A DNA stretch of 64,000 nt from Pacificibacter marinus. Its GTDB lineage: Bacteria; Pseudomonadota; Alphaproteobacteria; Rhodobacterales; Rhodobacteraceae. Made by a program: the position numbers and the translations under genes. Each line of letters begins with the position of its first letter. The stretch's first letter is position 1. The stretch lies in the NCBI RefSeq assembly GCF_900109555.1, contig NZ_FNZV01000016.1:27986-91985 (forward strand), in the 5' to 3' direction. This document shows, piece by piece, positions 26,429-36,601 of this stretch. Below the pieces are notes generated by a model. That model ran no database searches. It saw nothing but the letters and a program-made list of their open reading frames with translations, and was not told the origin of the DNA.

Positions 26429-27545
26429 GTGGATAACAGCGACGTCAAGGATAAATCTGAGTGGGACGTTGAAGGCGTCGAAGATGGTAATGCACGTGAT
26501 GAGCTGCCAAGCTATCCGCTTGAAGATGTAATGGTTCGCAGCGAAACGCGATCTGTTAGCGAGGCTGTAAAGCGGATCAAGGCCGGAAGATACGCAATGA
26601 GTCCTGATTTTCAGCGAGATTTTGTCTGGCCTTCTGATAAGCAGTCGAAGCTTATTGAAAGCTGTATCATGCGGTTTCCATTACCTGTTTTCTACGGTAG
26701 CAGAAGGGCAAGATGGTCGCGTTACCGTTGTTGATGGGGTGCAGCGTCTAAGTACTTTCCTCCGATTCTTAAAAGACGATCTGAAATTGACGAGTTTGGG
26801 AAAGGAGCACCCTCTTAATGGTAAGAGGTTCACTGATCTTCCGTTGCATTTTAAGGAACGTATTGAAGACATGCAGCTCACGCTTTACATTTTAGACAAA
26901 AGTGCTCCTGAAGCCGCGCGACTTGACATCTTAGAGCGCGTGAACAGTGGGATCCCACTCACACGACAGCAGATGCGCAATGCGCTCTACGACGCTCCGG
27001 CCACTCGTTGGCTCGGTGAGCAATCTAAGAGTGAATTATTCCAGTCGGTCACAGGTGGTTCGCTCGATCCCAAGATGATGAGAGATCGCGAAGCAATAAA
27101 TAGATTCTGTGCCTTCAAGCTGTTGGTCAGTGCAGAATACGCAAGCAGCGATATGGATGCTTTTCTTGCAGCAGCGCTAAAGAAAATGAATGGCTTGAAT
27201 ACTCTTGATAACTTGTTAATTTCATTCACTAATGGATTGAAGAGAAATAAGAAGCTTTTCGGTAGACACGCGTTCCGCAAATCCTTAATTGACGCGGCTG
27301 TCTCAAAGGAGGCGCCTCGAAGCGTCATTAATATCTCACTCTTCGAGGTTATGATGGTCGGCTTGTCGGAACTAAGTAGTGAGGATTTTTCAGTTAACTC
27401 GAGAGATATTTAGACTGTGATAATTGAACTCGCGCACAACGAAGAATTCCTGAATTCAATTACTTACTCGACAAATAGCACACGTCAGGTTCACGATCGT
27501 TTTGCGATGGTTCACGATGTTTTGGAGGGATTTAAGAGCCGATGA
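26429..27545 (+). pseudogene. DUF262 (GmrSD/ParB-like) protein, broken by a frameshift and an amber stop
   Basis: The first frame gives a DUF262 N-terminus ('M-S-P-D-F-Q-R-D-F-V-W-P' then P-L-P-V-F-Y). Removing one G near 26695 continues into 'V-T-V-V-D-G-V-Q-R-L-S-T', the conserved D-G-x-Q-R motif, in another frame that runs to a TAG at 27411. In the same frame beyond that TAG a further 43 codons ('I-I-E-L-A-H-N-E-E-F-L' and 'V-H-D-R-F-A') read like the natural C-terminus and end at 27545, overlapping the ATPase start. DUF262 proteins act in modification-dependent restriction and phage defence. As it stands the gene cannot make a full product. Confidence 0.75.
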
Positions 27546-28666
27546 TAAAGCTTCTATCAATCCGCAATTTCAAATGTTTTGAACGAGCCGACGTCAACCT
27601 CGGATCATTGACGCTGCTTAGCGGCTTTAATGCTGCAGGCAAGTCGACTGTATTGCAATCACTTCTGCTGCTGTCGCAGGGGCTACGTTCCTCGCTGAGC
27701 AAACAACACCTTCCGCTTAATGGTGCATTGGTGAGACTTGGGGCAGCTGGGGATGTTATTCGTCGAGGAAGTGATGGGGAAATTGCGTTTCATGTTAGTG
27801 GTTTTGATGCGGACCTGGAGTGGAGCTTCACGGATGCGGATAGAGATCTTTTGGACGACCCCATTCACGGGGAGCGCTTAAAGATAATCAGCTCTCCAAC
27901 GGAGAGTAGCTCTTTGTAAGACAATCAAAAATTTCTTCAAGAAGCCGTCCGAGATTTAGTATTTTTAGGCGCAACCAGACATGGACGTCAGGATGTGTTT
28001 CCTTCTTCTGATGATGCAGACCCAGTGAACGCGGATGTAGGAAGTGAAGGGCAATTTGCTCCTTGGCTGTACGTGAGGAACGCTGACAGCCCTGTTGAAG
28101 AGGAAAAGCGGTTCCCAAATGACGAGAGCGTAACATTTCGCGCACAGGTTGATGCGTGGCTTGGCCACATATTTCCTGGTGCATCTGCAAACGCTGCGTC
28201 TATAAGTGGAACGAGCTATTCTCGGCTTGAGTTCCGCCTCGGCCGGAGTAGTGCTTGGTCCAGGCCCGCAAATATCGGATACGGGCTCAGTTACGCATTC
28301 CCATTGGTAGTGGCTCTTTTATCTGCGCATAAAGGCCAAATAGTAGTCATCGACAGTCCTGAGGCGCACCTTCATCCGCGCGCTCAATCTCGAATGGGCG
28401 AGATGCTTGCTCAGTTTGCGAACGCTGGCGTACAGGTCTTGGTCGAAACACACAGTGATCACATTCTCTCTGATGCTCGATTAGCGGTACAAAAGAAGGC
28501 GTTAAAAGCTGAAGATCTTGCCCTTCATTTTTTTTCAGGTGCTCAAGAAGGGCATGGTAATGGAATTGTCTCACCCACAACACATTCAGATGGGCGACTC
28601 AGCGATTGGCCGGAGTTTTTTTTCGATCAAGCCGAAATTGACTTAATGGCCTTGGCGTCTCACTGA
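27542..28666 (+). pseudogene. AAA_15/DUF3696-type ATPase, broken by an in-frame ochre stop
   Basis: One 375-codon frame with a single internal TAA at 27917-27919. The N-terminal part has 'I-R-N-F-K-C-F' and Walker A 'G-F-N-A-A-G-K-S-T'. After the stop the same frame continues with L-G-A-T-R-H-G-R-Q, Walker B 'I-V-V-I-D-S-P-E-A-H-L-H-P' and 'E-T-H-S-D-H-I-L', typical OLD/RecF-like ABC ATPase motifs. The start overlaps the DUF262 gene end. Such ATPases partner with DUF262 or nuclease proteins in defence loci. One substitution separates this gene from integrity. Confidence 0.8.
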
Positions 28667-28667
28667 G

Positions 28668-29611
28668 ATGCGGATTTTCTTGAACGAACTGTCGTTGATT
28701 GGAACTCCCGATCTGGATACACTCCGAGAAATGTTGAGGCGACTCATGGCGGCGAAGAGAAGTTCGAAAAACCTCTCTCTTCGCTTGTACTGCTCATGTC
28801 TCACTGCTGAAACGCAGGCGATCGATGGTGAACGTTTACTGGTTTCTGTATCGAAACTACCTCGAGATGAGAAAGCGGTTATCCTAAATTGGCTCGGAAA
28901 AAGCGGCCCCTTCTTGGACGATGATCGCACGGATTCCTATGACGACCTGTACCATCTCAACGGAGAGGACGTGACGAACCTTGGTGCTGCTGAGGCTGCA
29001 AGGCAATGTCAAAAACATAATGATGGCCGTCTTCTGAGCCTAAACAACGAAGCATTCAAAAATACACCTTTGGAAGTTGTGCATGGTTTGATTGAGGAGC
29101 CGCTTGAAAGTGTGCTGGTGCGGAACAGTTGGAGCTTAGAAGAAGTTAAGGAATGGGCTGACGGTGCTGATCCGGAGCCCACGAATTGGGTTGAGCTTCT
29201 TGATGTCTCACGGCGCCGGTATGGCCACCTTCTAATTGGGGATCACTGCGACGAAGTTCTCGGCGGTCAAACATTCTATCCCGTAGTCTCGAGGCGCGTG
29301 TTGGAATTACTTAGGGTGCTTAATACAATATCGGGAAGTGTAGACAAGAACGGAAAGTTGAGCGCGTCAGGTGAGGAGCTAAAGGAAACGCACTTCGTCG
29401 GAAAAAAGGCCTGACTCTCATGCGAGTCGGACGGAAACAAGAAAGAATTCGCGACTGATATGACTTTTCCTGATCCCGCAGATCCATTCAATGTTTCTGG
29501 CACGGCAAAATTAAAACACCACAGTTCCGAGTTCATTTTGAATGGCCGCTCTCGACAGGCACCGAAATTATCAAGGTTACCTACATAGGCCCCAAATTAA
29601 GTAAAAAATAA
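28668..29611 (+). pseudogene. Third gene of the DUF262/ATPase cassette, broken by an opal stop and a frameshift
   Basis: ATG at 28668, one base after the ATPase stop. A 248-codon frame ends in TGA at 29412. The same frame then continues with plausible protein ('K-K-E-F-A-T-D-M-T-F-P-D-P-A-D'), and after a -1 shift near 29490 the sequence reads 'F-W-H-G-K-I-K-T-P-Q-F-R-V-H-F-E-W-P' and 'V-T-Y-I-G-P-K', ending at 29611. The tail looks like that of a conserved family, but I do not recognise its name or activity. Position and tight spacing mark it as part of the same system. Confidence 0.6.
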
Positions 29612-29881
29612 CACTTTTTGTCAATGTGTTAACTCCTGTCCTCGCACAGTGTCAAATTTGCGACTGCAGTGAAGGTCTGCCTTTTATCCAACGCGCTACG
29701 CCTTTCGCGTTCGCAGCGAAGGTCCGGTCTTCGGCGAAAATTACGTTATTTTTACGAATTATTTTTTTATGTTTTGATTTTATTTAGTTCTCTATGCCTC
29801 CCGACCGCACCATTTAACAAGTTTATGCGCTTGTTATTGTTTATTTTTCCTTAGCGCAACTTAGTCCAGTCCCCAGATTAA

Positions 29882-30064
29882 TCACGCGGAATTTTCCCCT
29901 TCAATATGTTTGATCATATCAGAAACGCGCAGAAATGACGCTGATCCACGCTTATGCATAGTGATCTCTGCGCGCTCAGCTTTGCGATAGATAGTGCTAG
30001 GGTGTAGCCCAAAGACTTCTTGCGACTTAGACACGCGCACAAATATTGGCAGAACTTCCCCCAT
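29882..30064 (-). CDS. Small excisionase/AlpA-like helix-turn-helix protein
   Basis: 60 residues. 'V-F-G-L-H-P-S-T-I-Y-R-K-A-E-R' is a recognition-helix pattern of the excisionase/MerR-like HTH_17 group, followed by a basic wing. The ATG overlaps the stop of the upstream gene (TAATG), showing coupling. Probably a regulator or excision factor of a lost mobile element. Confidence 0.65.
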   Translation of the reverse strand: MGEVLPIFVRVSKSQEVFGLHPSTIYRKAERAEITMHKRGSASFLRVSDMIKHIEGENSA

Positions 30065-30348
30065 TACGATCTACCTTTCATTGTATCAGCTTTCTGCCCA
30101 GAAATTTCGGCATCGATTGCTTGATCCAAATCTTCTTTGTTCAAAACGTAGTTTTGAGGCGTTTGGCCTGCAAAAATGCCGCCACTGTAAACGGTATCAA
30201 CGTCTTTGTGGCGCAGGTGACGGTAGCGCATGGCATCTGTTTTCACATCTGCATCAACATTACTCGCGACGTCGCCTTGCGCGCTTGACGTTTTAAGGTC
30301 TCGAATTGCCCTAGAATGGCCTGTGGATACCGGCCAAAAACCAAACAT
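30064..30348 (-). CDS. Hypothetical protein upstream of the HTH gene (possibly truncated)
   Basis: Up to 94 residues. The C-terminal 55 residues look protein-like (M-R-Y-R-H-L-R-H-K-D-V-D, G-G-I-F-A-G-Q-T-P-Q-N-Y), whereas the first 35 are doubtful, so the real gene may begin at an internal ATG or be a truncated end. Another frame just upstream also has a protein-like stretch (V-D-I-L-Y-R-G-E-C-L-V-F-G), suggesting a decayed larger gene. Function unknown. Confidence 0.4.
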   Translation of the reverse strand: MFGFWPVSTGHSRAIRDLKTSSAQGDVASNVDADVKTDAMRYRHLRHKDVDTVYSGGIFAGQTPQNYVLNKEDLDQAIDAEISGQKADTMKGRS

Positions 30349-30531
30349 TCGCCGCGATACAGAATATCAACATTTTGGGTTCGAAGCGAACGGCCAAAAC
30401 TGTCATTGGAGGTTTGCTTGGCGAATGGCAGCTATCGCATTGAATTATTGAAGACGAAGACTGAGAAGCTCTCGAATTGGGCGCGATTTGGTTGGTGTGG
30501 TCGATTTGGCAGCCCGACGTCGCGTGAAATT

Positions 30532-30918
30532 TTACTGGCTTGCAATGTCGTTAGTACGATCCTCTTGCGGCGTATTTAGTGTTGACCAGGTGTCGTCTTG
30601 AGGCGGTGAAGGTGGTGTTTCACAGTCACCGCGATGGATATTTACTTTTGCGATGAAGTTCGCAGAGATGGGGGCCGTCACAAACAAGAACCCCATGATC
30701 AGCAACTCGTGCAACGACATCTGGCCTATGACGAAGGAGTGAATCATGGATGCCGCAAGCAGCATCCCGATTCCCACCGTCCCCACCTTTGTCGGAGCGT
30801 GCAAGCGCGACATTGGAGCGTTGAATTTCAACAGGCCGATAACGCCCACGAGTGTAAACACCGATCCGATGAGCAGGCACACTGCGACGGCGTAGGTTCC
30901 GATAATCTCGGCATTCAT
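30532..30918 (-). CDS. mrpG: Mrp-type Na+/H+ antiporter subunit G
   Basis: 128 residues, three membrane segments, with the family core 'I-G-L-L-K-F-N-A-P-M-S-R-L-H-A-P' followed by K-V-G-T-V-G, diagnostic of MrpG/MnhG. A polar C-terminal tail of about 35 residues is added. Last gene of the operon; overlaps mrpF by four bases. Part of the membrane complex that expels Na+ (or K+) in exchange for protons. Confidence 0.93.
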   Translation of the reverse strand: MNAEIIGTYAVAVCLLIGSVFTLVGVIGLLKFNAPMSRLHAPTKVGTVGIGMLLAASMIHSFVIGQMSLHELLIMGFLFVTAPISANFIAKVNIHRGDCETPPSPPQDDTWSTLNTPQEDRTNDIASQ

Positions 30919-31202
30919 TCGATGATGTCCCCCCGTAATACAAAGCGCGCCAGAGCGACGGTCGACACGAAGCCCAGCATCGCGACCAACAGCGACACTT
31001 CAAAATAGATTTGCACGCCTTGGTAAATACCTAGCGCGATAATAATGCCTAAACCATTGATAACCATGGTATCCAGCGCAAGAATACGATCGCCGGGCGT
31101 TGGCCCAATAAGTAGGCGTACCATGGACAGAATTTGTGAAACCGCCAGCGTGATAAACGTAACAATCATCGCAATGTCAAAAAGCCAGAGTGCTGTCGTC
31201 AT
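30915..31202 (-). CDS. mrpF: Mrp-type Na+/H+ antiporter subunit F
   Basis: 95 residues with three membrane helices and the motif 'R-L-L-I-G-P-T-P-G-D-R-I-L-A-L-D', typical of MrpF/MnhF. Four-base overlaps with both neighbours. Confidence 0.93.
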   Translation of the reverse strand: MTTALWLFDIAMIVTFITLAVSQILSMVRLLIGPTPGDRILALDTMVINGLGIIIALGIYQGVQIYFEVSLLVAMLGFVSTVALARFVLRGDIIE

Positions 31203-31699
31203 ATGAAAATCTCCTTGAGGCGGCTTTGGTAGCGGTTCACAATATCGTCGCGCACGGCATCTGGGTCGTCTGTGTGCAGCACATGCACGAGTAGGCTATG
31301 GCCTTCGTCAGACAGGTCCGCAGATACCGTTCCTGGGGTTAGGGTGATCGTGCCTGCAAGAACCGTGATCGCCTCAGGCTGGCGTAATTCTAGTGGCACC
31401 ACGATCCATGCAGGTTTCAGTTTTGCGTTTGGGACTGTCAAAACGACCCATGCCACTTGGATGTTGGCCACGAGAATGTCCCAAATGACCATGACGCTGT
31501 AGGTGATCATTTTGTCCAACCGGAAACTTTTGGGCGTATTGGGCCACCAGATTGATGTTCCCCGAGAGATGATAATGCCGAGGATGATCCCGAAAACGAC
31601 CATGCCCGCCGAGACTTCGTTTTGCAAAAACGTCCAGACAATCGCCAGCAAAAGCGTGACGAATGGATGTGGGATGAGCCATACAAATGCGCGTTTCAA
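31199..31699 (-). CDS. mrpE: Mrp-type Na+/H+ antiporter subunit E
   Basis: 166 residues. An N-terminal pair of membrane segments is followed by a soluble domain with 'T-L-T-P-G-T-V-S-A-D-L' and 'L-L-V-H-V-L-H', the MrpE/MnhE hallmark. Overlaps mrpF by four bases and follows mrpD after one base. Confidence 0.93.
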   Translation of the reverse strand: MKRAFVWLIPHPFVTLLLAIVWTFLQNEVSAGMVVFGIILGIIISRGTSIWWPNTPKSFRLDKMITYSVMVIWDILVANIQVAWVVLTVPNAKLKPAWIVVPLELRQPEAITVLAGTITLTPGTVSADLSDEGHSLLVHVLHTDDPDAVRDDIVNRYQSRLKEIFI

Positions 31700-31700
31700 A

Positions 31701-33236
31701 TCAATAACCCTCCTGCGGTGAGCTCAATTTACCCGACGTATCCAGCACGGTCGCGATATAGGGCTGCGGCGAAAAGAGCTGCGCGGCCATTTTGGTCGTA
31801 TAGCTATGCACTTGCCCAGCAAAAATGGTATGCGCCACCAAAAGCGCAAGCAGTCCACCGACGGCCACATAGGACAAAGTGGCGGGCGGCGGGGATGTTT
31901 CGGCATTATGTTCTACGCTTTGCGCTTTCCAGAATAAAATGCTGCCAGCGCGTGAAAATCCGACGATGCTAATCAGGCTGGATCCCAGCACAACCGCCCA
32001 AACCCAAACGACCTGATCCGCACCGAACGCTGCATCAAGCACTAAAAGCTTGCCAAGAAAGCCCGACAATGGCGGAAGTCCTGCCACTGCGATCGCACCC
32101 GCGAAAAAGAATGCTGCCGTCAGCGCGCTGCCCGCGATGGGTGGTTGTGGCGTCAGGTCCAAATTGGCCCGCCCGCTGCGCACCAGATCAGCAATCAAGA
32201 ACAACGCCGCCGCCGCCAAAGTCGAATGCACAATATAGTAAAGTGCCGCTGCAATACCTTCGGGGGTGAACAGTGAAATCGCGACCATCACCATGCCCAT
32301 CGACCCGATGACAGAGAACGCCACCAAGCGGTCCAACCGTTTTGCCACCAGAACTCCAGCCATGCCAAGCGCCACTGACAGCAGGGCCGCAGGTAATAAC
32401 CAGACACCGTGCAGGCCTGCTGTGATCTCTAAATCGGGGGGGAAAATCATCGTGTATACGCGGATAATCGAGTAGGCGCCGACCTTCGTCATGATCGCAA
32501 ACAATGCTGCAACGGGTGCTGGTGCTTCCGCGTAGCTTGACGGTAGCCAGAAATGCAACGGCACAATTGCGGCTTTGATCGCAAAGACCAAGATCAACAG
32601 GACGGCCGCCACGCGGATACCCACGGTGTCATTCGCGCCGATCAAAGCTACTCGATTGGCGAGGTCCGCCATATTCAGCGTGCCCGTTTCGGCGTAGATT
32701 GACCCAAGTGCAAATAGGAACAGCGTTGATCCGATCAGATTAAACAGCACATATTGAACACCCGCGCGTAGCCGTGCGTCACCACCGGCATGGATCATCA
32801 ACCCGTAAGACGCGATTAAAAGTACCTCGAAAAATACGAACAGGTTAAAGAGGTCACCTGTTAGAAATGCCCCCATGATCCCCATAAGTTGAAATTGGAA
32901 CAGCGCATGAAAATGTGCGCCACGGTTATCCCAGCCTGATCCTATGGCATAGAGAAGCACGAAGAGGGCAAGCACTGCCGTCAAAAGCACCATAAAGATA
33001 GAGAGCCTGTCGCCAACCAAGACAATGCCAAATGGCGCCGCCCAGTCACCGAGTTGATAGAGGATGATAGACCCGTCAAAAACCTGCGTTGTCAGCCCAA
33101 GAGCGATGGCAATCAGCGCCACAACACCTGCGACCGAAAAGCTGCGTTGAATGACGATATGATAACGAGCAGCCAGCACAATGAAAGGTGCAAGCAACGC
33201 AGGAAGAACAACCGGTGCGATAAGCCAATGCATCAT
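31701..33236 (-). CDS. mrpD: Mrp-type Na+/H+ antiporter subunit D (proton-translocating)
   Basis: 511 residues, about 14 membrane helices, homologous to NuoN/NuoM of complex I. The conserved segment 'F-F-E-V-L-L-I-A-S-Y-G-L' supplies the essential membrane Glu, and 'A-I-V-P-L-H-F-W-L-P-S-S-Y-A-E-A-P' the second helix-break motif with the proton-path Lys just before it. Overlaps mrpC by four bases. Confidence 0.95.
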   Translation of the reverse strand: MMHWLIAPVVLPALLAPFIVLAARYHIVIQRSFSVAGVVALIAIALGLTTQVFDGSIILYQLGDWAAPFGIVLVGDRLSIFMVLLTAVLALFVLLYAIGSGWDNRGAHFHALFQFQLMGIMGAFLTGDLFNLFVFFEVLLIASYGLMIHAGGDARLRAGVQYVLFNLIGSTLFLFALGSIYAETGTLNMADLANRVALIGANDTVGIRVAAVLLILVFAIKAAIVPLHFWLPSSYAEAPAPVAALFAIMTKVGAYSIIRVYTMIFPPDLEITAGLHGVWLLPAALLSVALGMAGVLVAKRLDRLVAFSVIGSMGMVMVAISLFTPEGIAAALYYIVHSTLAAAALFLIADLVRSGRANLDLTPQPPIAGSALTAAFFFAGAIAVAGLPPLSGFLGKLLVLDAAFGADQVVWVWAVVLGSSLISIVGFSRAGSILFWKAQSVEHNAETSPPPATLSYVAVGGLLALLVAHTIFAGQVHSYTTKMAAQLFSPQPYIATVLDTSGKLSSPQEGY

Positions 33237-33580
33237 GATGGTGTCCCCGTTGTCTCGTCAGACTGATCGTCCACATGGTCATCATCGGACCCCAGAAATG
33301 CGCCGAGGCTGATCATAACCACAACAGCCGTCATGCCAAACGAGATTACGATGGCTGTCAGGACCAAGGCTTGCGGCACGGGGTCTGCGTAGGTTGTCAC
33401 GCCGTCTTGCAAGATTGGCGGCGCACCAACGGTCAAGCGACCAGAGGCGAAGAGGAAGACGTTTACTGCGTATGTCAAAAGCGAGACTCCCAAGATGACG
33501 GGGAATGTACGCAGTCGCAGCACGAGGTAAAGCCCGCCCGCAGTCAAAATGCCAATGGCAGAAGCAACTAAGAGTTCCAT
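33233..33580 (-). CDS. mrpC: Mrp-type Na+/H+ antiporter subunit C
   Basis: 115 residues, NuoK-like, three membrane helices. 'D-P-V-P-Q-A-L-V-L-T-A-I-V-I' is the MrpC signature. The ATG at 33580 (M-E-L-L-V-A-S) is chosen: it lies just after mrpA ends, and any longer start would extend into mrpA. An acidic C-terminal tail (S-D-D-D-H-V-D-D) is present. Confidence 0.93.
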   Translation of the reverse strand: MELLVASAIGILTAGGLYLVLRLRTFPVILGVSLLTYAVNVFLFASGRLTVGAPPILQDGVTTYADPVPQALVLTAIVISFGMTAVVVMISLGAFLGSDDDHVDDQSDETTGTPS

Positions 33581-33581
33581 A

Positions 33582-36461
33582 TTACACGCCCTCCTTTGCG
33601 GTATCAGGCGTATCGAGCTGAGTGTCATCACGCGACGGGTCGATGTCCATTGGATGTTCGCTGTCCTCCATATGCGCACGGCGCGCCAGACGTGAAAAAC
33701 TTTCGAGCGACAGCATGACCGCGCCCAGAACCGCAAGGAACACGCCGAGATCGAACAGCGCAGCGGTTGCGAGTTCAAACTTTTCAAAGGGTGGTATGCG
33801 TACATAGGTGAAATCAGACGTCAAGAACGGTTTACCGAAGAACCAAGATCCCATGCCGGTAAATCCTGCGATCAACACGCCGGCGCCGATCACGCCGTGA
33901 TAGGGGTATCGCAAACGCGCCGAGGTCCAGACAAAACCGCTCGCCATATACTGCATCACCACGGCAATCGAAACGATAAGCCCAGCAATAAAGCCGCCAC
34001 CCGGTTCATTATGACCGCGCAGGAAGATGTAGAAACCGACGATCAAAACGACGGGCATGATCACACGGGTCAGTACAACCATCATCATCGGATGAGTGTC
34101 ACCAGCGCGGGGCTGGTCGGGCTTGCGGTTCAAAAGCCGCGCACGCACTGGCCCACTCAATAGAGCTTCGGTCAGTGCATAGATCAGCAAGGCCGCGATG
34201 CCCAAGACGATGATTTCACCATAGGTATCAAAGCCACGGAAATCGACGAGAATGACGTTCACCACGTTATTGCCGCCGCCGCCTTTATAGGCATTCGCCA
34301 GATGGAATTCCGAGATCGGCACACCTTTTGCGTCGCGCAAAAGATAGTAATAGGCCAACGCGAAGGTCGCCAATCCACCCATAACCGCAATGGCGCTGTC
34401 GCGGGTGCGGCGCAAAACCGTGCTTTCGATAGGCGTGGTGTTGGGTAGGAAATTCAATGCCAAAAGCATCAAAATGATCGTCACAACCTCGACGGTGAAT
34501 TGCGTCATGGCAAGGTCTGGGGCGCTAAAGAACACAAAGCCGATCGAGACCATAAGCCCTACGATACCAATCAAGACCAGAGACAACAGGCGATTGCGGT
34601 GCAGCAATACCATGCCGGCGGTTGCGGCCACCAACATTAACCACCCTGCAATTTCCACAGGCCCCGCAGCTTGTGCTACGCGTGTCGGAGCCCCAACAGT
34701 ACCCGTTGCCCAAGCGTAAAATCCTGCGACAAAAATCGTCATAGTGCCAATTGCAGTATAGCGTGAAAACGCGCCGTTGTGCAGCGGGAGCATCACCGCT
34801 TGCGTTAGCTTTACCGTCGATTCAACGATTTTATCAAATATTTCCTTGGCTTCGGGGCGCGGCATGCGGTCCCAGATGCGTAGGGCAGGGGTGAACACGA
34901 CCAACATGATCAAGCCGCCAACGACCGCGATGATCGACATGTAAAGCGCGGGCACCAAACCGTGCCAAATTTTGAAGTGCGCATCGGGAATCGTGGCAGC
35001 ATCGCCCAGTACTGAGGTCGTGACCAGCTTTACAAACGGTTCTGCGACAAAGGGGGCCAGGCCAATCACAACAACCAAGACCACAAGGATCGCAGGCGGC
35101 AACCAAAGACCTGGATTTGGGTCATGCGGCGTGGCGGGATAGTCGTCGCGCACGGGACCAAAGAAGACATGTCCGATCAGTCGGAAACAATACGCCGCCG
35201 AAAAGATCGACCCGAATGTCGCCAGCGCGGGCACCAACCAAGGCGTGCCAAACAGAACCGTGGCATAGGTTTCTTCCAGCATCATCTCTTTGGACAAGAA
35301 CCCATTGAGCAATGGAATTCCCGCCATAGATAAGGCCGCAAGCGAGGCAATGACGAAGGTGACGGGCATCAGTTTGCGCAGTCCACCAAGGCGCCGGATG
35401 TCGCGGGTATGCGCTCCGTGATCAATGATCCCAGCCGACATGAACAGCGCCGCCTTAAACGTCGCGTGGTTTAAAATGTGAAACACGGCTGCCATTGCGC
35501 CAAATGCCGTCCCTGTCCCCAATAGCATGGTGATCAAGCCCAAATGGCTGACCGTCGAAAATGCGAGCAACGCTTTGAGGTCATGCTTGAAGAGCGCGAT
35601 CACAGCGCCCAGTACCATCGTTATCAAACCCGCAGTGGTCACGATCACAAACCATTCAGGCGTGCCAGATAGCACCGGCCACATGCGCGCCATCAGGAAA
35701 ATCCCAGCTTTCACCATCGTGGCGGAATGCAGATAGGCGGACACTGGCGTGGGCGCGGCCATCGCGTGGGGTAGCCAAAAATGAAACGGAAACTGTGCAG
35801 ATTTCGCAAAACAGCCCAGCAAGATCAACACAAGCGCAGGCACATAAAGCGCATCAGCTTGGATCAAAGCACGGTTCTGCAAAATCACACTAAGGTCATA
35901 GCTGCCGACGATTTGCCCAAGGATCAGCATGCCTGCGATCATCGAAAGACCGCCCATGCCCGTCACCGTCAACGCCATACGCGCGCCTTGGCGACCTTCA
36001 GGTAAATGTTTCCAAAAGCCGATCAAAAGGAAAGATGACAGCGATGTAAGTTCCCAAAATACAAGCAAAAGCAATATGTTATCGCTGAGAACAATGCCAA
36101 CCATAGCGCCTTGAAATAGCAGCAAATAGGTGAAAAATTCACCCATATTATCGGCGCGGCTCAGGTAATTTCGCGCATATGCAATAATCAACAAGCCAAT
36201 ACCCAAGATCAGCAGCGCAAAGAAAAACCCTAACGAGTCAAGCATCAACGTGAAGTTCAACCCCAGTGCAGGCATCCAGTCGACACGCGCGACGACAACC
36301 TCGCCGGCCAGAACTGACGGAAGGTTTGTAAGCAGCCCGACAAAAGCAGCCAAAGAAACCGTGAACGTCACGCCAGCACAAGCGGATCGCCCCGCTGAGT
36401 TCATGAGGCCAGGTAACAGCGCGCCTAAAAAAGGCAATGCGACGATAAGAAAAAGGGACAC
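33582..36461 (-). CDS. mrpA: Mrp-type Na+/H+ antiporter subunit A fused to subunit B
   Basis: 959 residues. Residues 1 to about 760 are the NuoL-like MrpA with 'F-W-E-L-T-S-L-S-S-F-L-L-I-G-F' and 'K-S-A-Q-F-P-F-H-F-W-L-P'. The final 170 residues carry the MrpB part ('L-R-G-H-N-E-P-G-G-G-F-I-A-G-L'). This A-B fusion is usual in alphaproteobacteria (PhaAB). The start is GTG at 36461, with GGAG five bases upstream. First gene of a six-gene operon that completes a seven-subunit complex. Confidence 0.95.
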   Translation of the reverse strand: MSLFLIVALPFLGALLPGLMNSAGRSACAGVTFTVSLAAFVGLLTNLPSVLAGEVVVARVDWMPALGLNFTLMLDSLGFFFALLILGIGLLIIAYARNYLSRADNMGEFFTYLLLFQGAMVGIVLSDNILLLLVFWELTSLSSFLLIGFWKHLPEGRQGARMALTVTGMGGLSMIAGMLILGQIVGSYDLSVILQNRALIQADALYVPALVLILLGCFAKSAQFPFHFWLPHAMAAPTPVSAYLHSATMVKAGIFLMARMWPVLSGTPEWFVIVTTAGLITMVLGAVIALFKHDLKALLAFSTVSHLGLITMLLGTGTAFGAMAAVFHILNHATFKAALFMSAGIIDHGAHTRDIRRLGGLRKLMPVTFVIASLAALSMAGIPLLNGFLSKEMMLEETYATVLFGTPWLVPALATFGSIFSAAYCFRLIGHVFFGPVRDDYPATPHDPNPGLWLPPAILVVLVVVIGLAPFVAEPFVKLVTTSVLGDAATIPDAHFKIWHGLVPALYMSIIAVVGGLIMLVVFTPALRIWDRMPRPEAKEIFDKIVESTVKLTQAVMLPLHNGAFSRYTAIGTMTIFVAGFYAWATGTVGAPTRVAQAAGPVEIAGWLMLVAATAGMVLLHRNRLLSLVLIGIVGLMVSIGFVFFSAPDLAMTQFTVEVVTIILMLLALNFLPNTTPIESTVLRRTRDSAIAVMGGLATFALAYYYLLRDAKGVPISEFHLANAYKGGGGNNVVNVILVDFRGFDTYGEIIVLGIAALLIYALTEALLSGPVRARLLNRKPDQPRAGDTHPMMMVVLTRVIMPVVLIVGFYIFLRGHNEPGGGFIAGLIVSIAVVMQYMASGFVWTSARLRYPYHGVIGAGVLIAGFTGMGSWFFGKPFLTSDFTYVRIPPFEKFELATAALFDLGVFLAVLGAVMLSLESFSRLARRAHMEDSEHPMDIDPSRDDTQLDTPDTAKEGV

Positions 36462-36601
36462 GCAAACTCCTATTCAATTAAAATCGAGCAATTCAAACAG
36501 AGAATGCGATCAATCAATATCAAAATAGTAGGTAATCGTCGCCAAGGCGAGTGCCTCGCGCCAAAATATCTAAGAAATTTCTAAAACGGTCATTGGATCT
36601 A

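Noticed and set aside
26429..29611. Stop-codon readthrough or recoding as the explanation for the three internal stops
   Set aside because: Three different stop codons plus two frameshifts in three genes are better explained by mutation; no suppressor tRNA or recoding signal is seen.
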